The notes below the pieces were generated by a model. That model was not told the DNA's origin. It saw only the letters and a list, made by a program, of their open reading frames with translations, and did no database searches. Source: Warburgia ugandensis (lineage: Eukaryota > Streptophyta > Magnoliopsida > Canellales > Canellaceae). Taken from it: a DNA stretch of 64,000 nt. The DNA lies in NCBI GenBank assembly GCA_035236585.1, contig CP141139.1, forward strand, positions 18,368,990-18,432,989, in the 5' to 3' direction. Below, in pieces: positions 12,276 to 21,147 of this stretch. Position 1 is the stretch's first letter. Each line of letters opens with the position of its first letter. The position numbers and the translations under genes were made by a program.

Positions 12276-12755
12276 GTCAGTAAATATTTAAAGTATAGCC
12301 AATAGTCAAGGAGGAGATTTTTATCAAACTGTTAAGCTTCGCTATTTGAACAGTGCAACGTAGAATATGTTTATCTGATCGCCTGATCAAGAGGCATGTA
12401 GATTGATTGCATATTAGCGTTCGAATGGCTTCTACACCGAGTTACGCTGTATATTAAATGATACCGAAAACTAGGGCCTAGGGCAGGAGTATGCGTTGGC
12501 ATAAAGGACTCCGATTGATTAAGCAGGCTGGGCTCCAGAGCCAACTGTGCGGGCCTACATGTCACATGATCTGGACTCTATCTTTACATTTTTGTCTAAA
12601 TGTAATTGCTTTCGTAGAAATATCTCTTCTGGACGACTACACTCCCCAACCATAGCTGACCGTCAAAGGTGGTTCGGCAAAATAATTGTACTTTGTGCAT
12701 GCATCCCTTTTCCTCTCCTTATTAACCCAACAAGGCACCTTCTTGGCCTTGGGTG

Positions 12756-12756
<1 letters not shown>

Positions 12757-12804
<48 letters not shown>
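12757..12804 (+). repeat. (CT)24 microsatellite upstream of the NHL26-like start
   Basis: A perfect CT dinucleotide run ends 23 bases before the proposed start codon and is followed directly by TTGCAG/GG. CT-rich tracts are common in plant 5' UTRs and core promoters. Here the tract plus TTGCAG also looks like a polypyrimidine tract and 3' splice site. Confidence 0.9.
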
Positions 12805-12808
<4 letters not shown>

Positions 12809-12827
12809 AGGGCTTTTCTTACTGCAA

Positions 12828-13460
12828 ATGTCTCAACTTCTCATAAGGTCTCCAAAACACTGCGCCAAACATGGAATGAATGTAGAGAAGTCCTACAAGA
12901 AGATCTTCTACATCTTCTCCACAATCCTTCTCTCTATTCTCTCCGTAATTTTCATTGTCTGGCTTATCCTACGCCCTTCCAAGCCTGAATTCTACTTGAA
13001 ACAAACTGACCTGTACCAGCTTAATCTCTCTGTACCTCACCTCCTCAACTCCTCCATTCAAATCACCTTACTCTCCAAGAATCCAAACAAAAGAGTTGGT
13101 GTTTACTACGATGAACTCCAAGTTTATGCTTTCTACAAGGGCCAACAAATCACGTTAGACGCTTCTCTCCCTTCTTTCTACCAGGGTCATGAAGATATCA
13201 ACCTTCTAAGTGCTTCCCTGACTGGTAATTGGGTCCCTGTCACCCCGTCCTTCGGCTACGAAGTTAGTAAAGACCAGTTGGCTGGAAAACTTCTGCTGGG
13301 CCTCAAATTAAACGGCCGGCTGAGATGGAAGGTGGGCAGTTGGGTCTCCGGCCATTACCATATCAATGTCGATTGTGTTGCAGTCATGGTCCTAGGGCAA
13401 AACGCGGTTTCGGGTCCACTGAGTTCGAAGCAGGGGACTCACTGTTCTACAACGGTGTAA
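12828..13460 (+). CDS. NHL26: NDR1/HIN1-like protein 26 (LEA_2 family membrane protein)
   Basis: Single-exon gene for a 210-residue protein. The ATG at 12828 is preferred over the in-frame ATG at 12753. The upstream 25 codons translate the CT repeat into a Leu-Ser run, whereas MSQLLIRSPKHCAKHG matches the N-terminus I recall for Arabidopsis NHL26. Residues about 26-48 form one hydrophobic membrane segment (FSTILLSILSVIFIVWLIL), with a short basic cytosolic N-terminus. The LEA_2 domain follows at roughly 70-180, with NPNKRVGVYYD and GHEDINLLSA motifs, and the C-terminus ends GTHCSTTV. NHL proteins are plasma-membrane or ER/plasmodesmal proteins; altered NHL26 expression in Arabidopsis affects phloem sugar export, and NDR1 itself acts in defence signalling. 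The frame is intact, and no neighbouring gene suggests a shared role. Another NHL paralogue remains possible. Confidence 0.87.
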   Translation: MSQLLIRSPKHCAKHGMNVEKSYKKIFYIFSTILLSILSVIFIVWLILRPSKPEFYLKQTDLYQLNLSVPHLLNSSIQITLLSKNPNKRVGVYYDELQVYAFYKGQQITLDASLPSFYQGHEDINLLSASLTGNWVPVTPSFGYEVSKDQLAGKLLLGLKLNGRLRWKVGSWVSGHYHINVDCVAVMVLGQNAVSGPLSSKQGTHCSTTV

Positions 13461-13561
13461 ATAAAAGTAGTTGCTCATCATCTCGTAAGCTTGGTTTGCT
13501 GATTATAATGATGATTTGTAGCTTAAGTTTCTAGCTTTGAGCTCCTTAAACTTTGTAAGAT

Positions 13562-13567
13562 AATAAA
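13562..13567 (+). promoter_or_regulatory. Putative polyadenylation signal of the NHL26-like gene
   Basis: AATAAA lies about 100 bases after the stop codon within a T/A-rich 3' region. Plant poly(A) signals are loose, so this is the best candidate rather than a proven site. Confidence 0.4.
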
Positions 13568-13925
13568 AAAGATTAGATGAAAGTTGTGTTTTTGGGTTCT
13601 GAGAATGTAAAGTCTTGGTTTGCATCCCCTTCTCTTGTTTCTTTTCTTCCAAGGGGGATGATGGGTGGGATGAAAAAGGCAGGCAGGACATTTGTATCTT
13701 TATAGTTTTCGGGTTGAGGATAAGGATTATATGTTACCTACTTTTGGATCTCTGGTGGAAAAGAGAGTTGATTGTTAGATTCCGGACTGATCAAAATAAA
13801 GTGCAGGAATGCAGTGGCTTTCTTTCTCTGAGGAATCTGATTGATGTTACCATATCAGCTTTGCCTTTATTTATTATGGCCACTATGGGTCCGTGGGGCT
13901 TCTTTGTACTCTTTCATGATCTTTG

Positions 13926-14026
13926 TAAAAATGCAAGATAAGGCTGCACACTATAGATCCTATAGTAGTTTGCTCCTTCTCCAAATCCAGCATAGGTAGA
14001 AGCTTTGTGCATCAGGGCTGCCCTTT
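13926..14026 (+). mobile_element. Au SINE, copy 2 (3' part)
   Basis: Contains AAAAATGCAAGATAAGGCTG, then ATAGATCCTATAGTAG...CCTTCTCCAAATCCAGC and GAAGCTTTGTGCATCAGGGC ending GCTGCCCTTT, in the same order as the other two Au copies in the window. The tRNA-like head is not clearly recognisable, so the copy is 5'-truncated or badly eroded. No flanking duplication was identified. Confidence 0.7.
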
Positions 14027-14629
14027 ATTATTATTAACAACAAAACCAAGTTATGATCTCAAGAGTCTAGAGTGGATCATTTGCGCAACCATGAGCATGC
14101 AGCTTCAAACGACATCCACAGGAGAGGCTCCTTCGGCATTGCAATAGAAGGCCTTTGCTCAGCGATTAGTAGTGAATTTGTGAGACAAACATAAAGTTCT
14201 TCACTAGAAATGAAGCTTACCGCCATCTAATATGTAGATCATTAATCACTTCGAGGTCATGGATGTGAACCATCTCCTAAAGCATACATTGATCTCGATC
14301 TAAGTGGGGGTCCGAATCACCAGCAGGAACTTTTGTTGTCCTACATCTGAGTGTTGAGTCTTTATGGCCATGAATTATTCGTGTCAAATCAGCTTTTCCA
14401 TCGCATAAGTCGCTAAGTGCCACCGTTGAAACAACAAGAATATGCGGCCAAAGACAACCACGTCATCAAATTGGTGCCGTCAATGAATTGAACTTAATTT
14501 AGTTAGTTGTGGTATTAGGTATCAAGTACATAGAGTTTGTAACCAGCGGTTTAGATAGGATGCAATGAGACCCGTTTCAAAGGAGAAAAGACAGTTTGCA
14601 GTGAGACGGTAAAAACGAGAGATATCCCA
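14027..14629. other. Intergenic DNA, nothing recognised
   Basis: Sequence between the SINE and the copia LTR with no open frame of note. No target-site copy of the adjacent copia element is evident at its right end. Confidence 0.4.
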
Positions 14630-14937
14630 TGCAAAATAAGAGGAATAATAGAAGGTGAAATAACAAAATAAAGAGCAAAATATTAAGTACATTTTTATTA
14701 ATTGATAAAGGTTTATAAATAGGTATTATAAGAGTAGTAAAATAACAAACTATCTTACCCACTAACTCCACTAATTTTTTTAAAACAGCCACTAACTTTT
14801 ACTATTAATTTTCATAAAACAACCACTAACTCTCATAAAACTGTCATTAACTTTTACTACTAAAATCTATAAAACTACCACTAACCAACTTTCAAAGCTA
14901 CTCAAAGCACGATCTTTCAAATAACTAGATCTTAACA
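14630..14937 (-). repeat. Copia 3' LTR (left end)
   Basis: Plus-strand ends are TGCAAAATAAG and CTTAACA. Just inside it, CCCTCCCCT is the complement of a polypurine tract, placing this LTR at the 3' end of the minus-strand element. It is 308 bases long, similar to its partner of 321 bases. Confidence 0.88.
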
Positions 14938-15001
14938 CCCTCCCCTAAATTAATATCTGCAAAAATTAGTTTAGAAAAAAAAAAAAACTTTGACAATTCT
15001 G

Positions 15002-16418
15002 TTATGCCCTCCCTTGAACAACATCATTTGAAGGGCATACTCCCGGCATTCTTTGAAGCTTTACAAACACAGCTTTTTTGAGGGGTTTAGTCATAATATC
15101 AGCCACTTGATTTTCACTTTTACAGAACACAAAATCAATTATACCATCATTGTAAAGATCACGCAAAAAATGATATCTAACATCAATATGCTTACTCCTT
15201 CCATGTAAAATTAGATTTTTTGAAATCTTGATTGCTGAAACATTATCACGATGAATTGTTGCTGGACCTTGCTGGTGATTTTGAAGTGTTTCAAGCAATC
15301 TCCTCAACTAGATAGCTTGACATGAACAAGATGTTGCTGCAACAAATTCGGTGTAATTGACAAAGTAACAATTTGTTGTTTCTTTGATGACAATGATACA
15401 GCTCCAGAACTCATCATAAAAACAAAACTAGATGTACTTTTCTATCATCAAGATCTCCAGCATAGTCACAATCAGAAAAAGCAAACAGATTTTCTTTTGA
15501 TCTTGTTTTATACAAAATTCCAAAGTCAATTGTACCTTTCAAATAACGCAAGATCCTTTTTGCAGCTAAGAGATGATTCTCAGTTGGATTCTCCATATAT
15601 CGACTTATTAAACTAACACCATGCATGATGTCAAGCCTTGTTGAAGTTAGATACATCAAGCTTCCAACTATCTACTTGTAAAGAGTAGCATTTATCTTCT
15701 TCCCTCCATCATCTCTCATCAACTGTAAGCGATATTCAGTTGGGATACAAACTGAATTGCTATCCTTCATTTTGAACCTGTGCAAAATCTCAAGAACATA
15801 TTTTTTTTGTGAAATAAAAATACCAGCTGATGATTGCACATCTTCAATATTAAGGAAAAAATGCATCAATCCCAAATCTGACATATCAAATTCAGTCACC
15901 ATATTCTTCTTATAAGCATCAATCATGACACTATCATTACCAATATATATTAGATCATCTACATATAGACATTCAACAAGCATTTTTCCATTATTTTCAA
16001 GTTTTGTAAAAAGTGTATGCTCATGAGGACATTTATCAAAACCCTCTCTAGAAAAATAAGCATCTATACGACTATACCAAGCTCTTGGTGCTTGTTTTAG
16101 TCCATATAATGCTTTTTTTAGTTTGTATACCTTATTCTTACTACCTTGTTTCACATATCCAAGACGTTGATTAACATACACCTCTTCCTGTAGCTCACCA
16201 TGCAAAAACGCCGACTTCACATCCAATTGATAAATGGACCATAAGTTTGCGGCTGCCATAAACAATACCAATTGAATAGTGTCAAGCCTCACAACTAGAG
16301 TAAACACCTCTTTGTAATCAATGCCAAAATTTTGCTTGTATCCTTTTACAACGAGACGAGCTTTATACTTGTCAATTCCACCATCCTTATTGAGCTTAGT
16401 TTTATAAACCCATTTCAC
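15002..16418 (-). other. Copia reverse transcriptase and RNase H region (fossil)
   Basis: Minus-strand segments carry copia RT hallmarks: KYKARLVVKGYKQ, the QLDVKSAFLHGEL block, ALYGLKQAPRAW and the catalytic LYVDDL. Farther left are [13 protein letters not shown] and a C-terminal RNase H block with RSKHIDVRYHFLRD. This is part of the broken pol region of the element at 14,630-19,448. Confidence 0.92.
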
Positions 16419-16783
16419 ACCAATGGACTTTGGCCCACTTGGAAGATATGATAGCTCCTAAGTGTTATTTTTTTCGATTGATCAAATCTCCTCATTCATG
16501 GCTTTTTGCCATTTTTCATCTTTGCAGCTTATTGGAATGTTAAAGCATCACAATCTGCAAACAACGCAAAATGAGCAATTGAATCATCATTAGATATTCC
16601 ATCTCTACTTACATAATCTATCATCTAATTTGGCCTTTTTCTTAGGCGTGGCTGAACATCATCAATAGGCTCAACTACTGTTAAATTTTCACCAGATGAT
16701 TGAGGTTGCTGGTCTGCAACAGGGGATTGCGCTTGCTGCTCAAATTTGTCTTCACCTTCATCAAAAGTGACTGAAATAGGCTG

Positions 16784-17767
16784 CTACCTTGAAGCTTTTT
16801 TATTCCAATTCCATGTGTTCTCCTCATAAAAAACAACGTCTCTGCTAGTTATAAACTTTTGTGTGATTGGATTGAATAATTTATACTCCTTAGAAGCTTC
16901 ACTTATGCCAAGAAAGATACACTTTTCACCCTTATCATCAAGCTTCTTCCTTTTCTCATCTCGAATATGCGCATAAGCAATGCAACCAAAAATTCTGAAG
17001 TGATCTATAGCTAGTTTGCACCCACTCCAACCATCCTCAGGTGTCATATTTTGAACAGAAAAAGTAGGACTTCTGTTTAACACATGAATGCTCTAATTCA
17101 CTTCTTCCACCCAAAAGTTCTTTGGAATGCTCCCTCTTGCCAGCAGGCTTCTCACCATGTTGAGGATGGTTCTATTTTTTCTCTTAGATATACCATTGTA
17201 TTGAGGTGTATAGCCAATTGTGAGTTCCGTTTGAATACCTCTTTCATCACAAAATACTTCAAATTCTTTTGAACAGTATTCTCCACCATGATTAGTACGG
17301 ATAGTGATAGTTTTAATTATTTTTCCTGTTTCATTTTCCACATGTGCCTTGAAGCTTTTGAATGCATTAAAAGCTTCTGATTTATCCTGTAAAAAATAAA
17401 CCCAAGATTTTTTAGTATAATCATCAATGAAGGTAATTAAATATCTTTTACCTCCATTAGAAGATGGATTTATCAAGCCACAAATGTCAGAATGAACTAG
17501 TTTTAAGACATTCTTTGCTCTCCATGACTTTCCTTGAGGGAATTGTGAACGATGTTGTTTGCTAACAACACATTCTTCACAAACTTGAGAAGGAATGATA
17601 ATTTGAGGAAGTCCTGACACCATATTTTTCTGTTGGAGAGTATTTAATTCACCAAAATTCAAGTGGCCATAGTAAAAATGCCAAAGCCGTGAAGGATCTT
17701 TCACTTCAACCATCAAGTAAGATTGGGCATTTTTTATCTTCAATGGAAACAACATATTTGAACTCAT
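16784..17767 (-). other. Copia GAG-pre-integrase and integrase region (fossil)
   Basis: Shows the pre-integrase block RLWHFYYGHLNFGEL, the zinc-binding CEECVVSKQHR region, then the integrase core with HSDICG, YLITFIDDYTKKSWVYF and TNHGGEYCSKEF, and a C-terminal RIFGCIAYAHI segment. It is part of the broken pol region. Confidence 0.9.
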
Positions 17768-17848
17768 TTAAACAATAGCAATAGCTCCTCTTAAGGGATC
17801 ATATATCTCACAAGCACCCTTCTGAATAGTTATTACATAACCTTTTTC

Positions 17849-18076
17849 TTACAATTGACCAGCACTTAACAAATTACTTTTCAAGTCAGGAATATAAAAA
17901 ACATTGAAAATTGTTTCTACAAAACCATTCTTGGTTCTTATGTTGATATCACCTTTTCCCATTACATTCACAGTAAAGCAATCACTAAAACTCACAGTAG
18001 AATGAAAGCCTTTATTTAAATAAGAAAAAGAAGACTTACTGCCACACATGTGCTGTAGCCTGTATTCACATACCAA
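17849..18076 (-). other. Copia protease-downstream region (fossil)
   Basis: The segment with FYIPDLKSNLLSAGQL is the conserved stretch that follows the copia protease active site and precedes the pre-integrase block. Confidence 0.75.
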
Positions 18077-18340
18077 ACATTTGATTCAGGTTCTTTGTTG
18101 GCATGGTAAGCCATCAATAAAGTTTCTACTTTTTTATTTTCTGCAAAATTTGATTTCTCCCCTTTTCTTTGTCGTTAGGCAATTTAGTATAACATTCGAA
18201 ATGATAATGACCAAATTATGACACCTAAAGCACTCTACCTTGGATTTGTCAAATTGTTGATCTCGTCCTTTGCCTTTTCCTTGAAACTAGTCATCATTAG
18301 CTTTGAAAATTTGACATTGTCTACTTCCATCTCTGTTACC

Positions 18341-18908
18341 TTAACCTCCTCTTCCTTTACCTCTACCCCTTCCTCTAGAATTTGAGAATTGAGTAAAGGT
18401 AGAAGCCTTTAGAGCTTGCTCATCTATAGTTGAACTTTGGTCCATCTTTTGTTCATGGACCAATAAGGAGCTTTGGAGTTCATCAAGTGAGAGTTCATCT
18501 ATATATTTAGATTCTTCAATTGAGTAAACAATATAATTATACTTTGATGCTAAGGAACGCAGTATCTTTTCAACAATAGTAACATCTTCCATTTTCTCAC
18601 TATAGTTAGCTATCCCCATGGTCCTTGCATAATAATTGGTAATAGACTCACCATCTTGACGAGCCTTGATATTTTTTCTTCATTGAATCCCAAATCTGCT
18701 TGGAAGTTTCTTTATTGAGAATTGTTTCCAAGATAGATTGGTCAATTGCTTGAAAAAGATAATTCTTTGCCTTCAAATCCTTTAGCTTCAAAGCTTTTAA
18801 CTCTGCTTTTTGTGCATTTGTCAAAATTGTACCTGCCGCTGGCTCTACTACACCCCCATCAACAACCTGCCAATATTCTATAGACCTTAAGAAGTTCTCC
18901 ATTAGCAT
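18341..18908 (-). other. Copia gag region, UBN2-type (fossil)
   Basis: Contains LKDLKAKNYLFQAID, IWDSMKKKYQGS and ILRSLASKYNYIVYSIEESK, diagnostic of copia gag (UBN2/gag-polypeptide families), followed by a Gly-Arg-rich RGRGRGKGRGG tail before the zinc-knuckle zone. Confidence 0.85.
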
Positions 18909-19110
18909 GCTTCAATGGTCATAGTGACCATCAAAACAAGGAATAGCTAGTTGCACAAAGTTTTCTGAAGCCATGAATGAATCGTTGCTACTGCAATGGA
19001 AGAAAGTTACTATTGTACTCTCTCACTTTTTTCTTCACTCATGGATCTCATTTCTATTTTGACACTCACAATTTTTTTTTTTACACTAAAGTACTCTCTT
19101 CCCTCACGAT

Positions 19111-19123
19111 GGCTCTGATACCA
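19111..19123 (-). promoter_or_regulatory. Copia primer-binding site, tRNA-iMet
   Basis: GGCTCTGATACCA on the plus strand is the complement of TGGTATCAGAGCC, the usual plant initiator-tRNA-Met primer site. It lies a few bases inside the right-hand (5') LTR. Confidence 0.9.
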
Positions 19124-19127
19124 CTAA

Positions 19128-19448
19128 TGCAAAATAAGAGGAATAATAAAAGGCAAAATAACAAAATGAAGAGCAAAACATTAAGCACACTTCTATTAAT
19201 TGATAAAAGTCTATAAATAGGCATTACAAGAGTAGTAAAATAACAAACTAATCTTACCTACTAACTCTACTAACTTTTATAAAATAGCCACTAATTTTTA
19301 CTACTAACTCCCATAAAACAACCACTAACTTTTACCATAACTCCCATAAAACTGCCACTAGCTTTTACCACTAAAATCTATAAAACTACAACTAAACAAC
19401 TTTCAAAGCCACTCAAACCACTATCATTCAAATAACTAAATCTTAACA
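19128..19448 (-). repeat. Copia 5' LTR (right end)
   Basis: Starts TGCAAAATAAG and ends CTTAACA on the plus strand, matching the left LTR throughout. Adjacent to the primer-binding site, so it is the 5' LTR of the minus-strand element. Confidence 0.88.
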
Positions 19449-19817
19449 ACCCTACCAAGGCTAATATAAGCCTTTTCAAGTGCCTTCTTTGAATATTTGG
19501 ATTACGAGTAGTTTCTGGAGCGCCAAGCTCAAAAATTAGTCAAGCTCAATGGACTACTAGAAGGGATACCTTGTTGTTTCTTGTTTAATTCCAAAAAAGG
19601 ATAGTTCAATTTAGTAATAGTTGAAATCATCCCCTCAACAATCACACTATGCATGACTTGGTTGATGAAGCTCCACTGGATCACCAAATAACTATGAGCA
19701 AAAGCTAATGTAGATTTGTAAAGGTTAATTTTTAGTTTTGAAAAAAAGCCTACTTTGGCAAGTTTTTACTTTGAGACATTTTGTGGTTTTTGAGTTTAGA
19801 TTTGTTTTGAGAAGTTG

Positions 19818-19999
19818 AAGGGGAGCCTTGGCGTAATGGTAGAGTTATCATTGTGTGACCTTGAGGCTGCGAGTTCAAGATGTGGAAACAGCCTCTTGCA
19901 AAATGCAAGATAAGGCTGCATATTATTGACCCTTGTGATTTGCCCCTTCTAAGAACCTCACATACATGGGAGCCTTGTGCACTAAGACTGCCCTTTTTC
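19818..19999 (+). mobile_element. Au SINE, copy 3 (full length)
   Basis: The best-preserved copy. It has a head GGGAGCCTTGGCGTAATGG (A box), a B-box-like TGCGAGTTCAAGATG, then GAAACAGCCTCTTGCAAAAT, GCAAGATAAGGCTG, the CCCTTGTGATTTGCCCCTTC region and GGGAGCCTTGTGC...GACTGCCCTTTTT. An 18-base direct repeat flanks it (ATTTGTTTTGAGAAGTTG at 19800-19817 and the 16/18 matching copy at 20000-20017), a target-site duplication from LINE-type integration. Confidence 0.9.
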
Positions 20000-20017
20000 A
20001 TTTGTTTTGAGGAGCTG

Positions 20018-20512
20018 TAACTAAGTAATAATGCCGGTAGTAGAATTAGTGTTGAACTAAAGCTTCTTTTACTCTACAAATTTGTAATTTCAGATAAGTT
20101 AGGGTTCTGATAGAGGCTGAATGCCATTCAAAATTTTGAGCTTGTAAATATGGAATTTTAATGGCAAGAGCTTATTGCGTAATGGGTTCCGACTTTTCTT
20201 TCAGTATGATACTATTCTTTATGAAGATGAGTGATTTATTTGCATGTGGTTCTTGCAACCAATGTTGTGGAAAATTAGAACATTCAACTTATGAAGTGAC
20301 ACTAATACCCCTACTTTATTATGATTAACAAGTACAATAAGCAAGGCTATCCCATGGTCTAATGACCAGTACTCTCCCTGTCTTCGTTAACTATAATGCC
20401 GGTCTCTGTCTGTCGCAGCAACACTAAGCCATTCGATAATTGTGGTAGGCTTATCCCAATCAAGGAAAAAATGGAATTTTGTGGTAGACTTAATAAAGAA
20501 ATCAGGAGATGA
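20018..20512. other. Intergenic DNA, nothing recognised
   Basis: Nothing is identifiable between the Au SINE and the hAT element. Confidence 0.4.
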
Positions 20513-20520
20513 CTGATAGC

Positions 20521-21139
20521 TAGGGGTGGAAAAATATGACATGACACGATAACACGATTCGAACTCGACGCGGATTTAGTGGGTTAGGGCCTACTCTTAT
20601 CGTGTTCTTGTCATTTTCGGATGACATGCCAAAAATCATGTCATGTTTGGGTCAATCAATGTTGACCTGTTTGATACGCGACCTATTAATTCGTCATGTT
20701 GACCCATCTAACCTGCAAGTTGTTAACCAATTAGGTTGAAAAATATAGGACAGTTCATAAAAAATAGTCCTATAATACTATAGTAATATAGGACGGTTCA
20801 TAAAAAACAGTCCTATAATACTATAGTAATATAGGACGGTTCATAAAAAACAGTCCTATATTACTAGTAATATAGGACGGTTCTTAAAAAACAGTCCTAT
20901 AATACTATAGTAATTTAGGACAGTTCTTCAAAAACAGTCCTATATTAGTTATTTTACATTCATTTAATCGTGTTACACAATTCGTGTCCTGTCGACTCGT
21001 TTAATAATTGTATCATGTTCAAGTCACGGGTTCTTGACATGATTATTAAGCGGGTCGTGTTTGTGTCGACCCATATACTATAATGGGTTAGTCTCGACAT
21101 GACACGAACACGACCCGCCAACCCGAATTGCCAGGCCTA
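20521..21139. mobile_element. Non-autonomous hAT transposon, 619 bp
   Basis: Terminal inverted repeats TAGGGGTGGAAAAA and, on the other strand, TAGGCCTGGCAATT agree at most positions. They are flanked by an 8-base duplication CTGATAGC / CTAATAGC (20513-20520 and 21140-21147), the hAT signature length. The subterminal regions are inverted copies rich in GACACGA/TCGTGTC words, as in widespread plant hAT elements. No transposase is encoded. The centre contains the tandem array listed separately. Confidence 0.85.
20746..20955. repeat. Five 43-bp tandem units with internal hairpins
   Basis: Units starting TAGGAC(G/A)GTTC recur at 20746, 20789, 20832, 20873 and 20916 (period 43, once 41). Within each unit TAGGACGGTT is followed by AACAGTCCTA, so every unit can fold into a short stem. 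The array lies in the middle of the hAT element. Confidence 0.9.
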
Positions 21140-21147
21140 CTAATAGC

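Larger units (their letters stand above)
14630..19448 (-). mobile_element. Ty1-copia LTR retrotransposon, whole in layout, inactive
   Basis: A 4.8-kb element on the minus strand with both LTRs, primer-binding site, purine tract, and gag and pol modules in copia order (gag, protease, integrase, reverse transcriptase, RNase H). The reading frame is broken, with at least half a dozen breaks. The two LTRs are about 90% alike by eye over their first 145 bases, with mostly C/T-type differences. This implies an age of some millions of years and methylation-driven decay. No clear 5-base target duplication is seen at its ends (TCCCA versus ACCCT). The lineage within Ty1-copia is not resolved; Tork/Tnt1-like is possible. 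Confidence 0.9.

Noticed and set aside
12753-12827. N-terminal extension of the NHL26-like protein
   Set aside because: These 25 codons are mostly the CT repeat read as Leu-Ser. The family N-terminus fits the ATG at 12828.
20746-20955. CRISPR-like array of 43-bp units
   Set aside because: The units are contiguous tandem repeats without unique spacers, inside a plant hAT element with an 8-bp target duplication.
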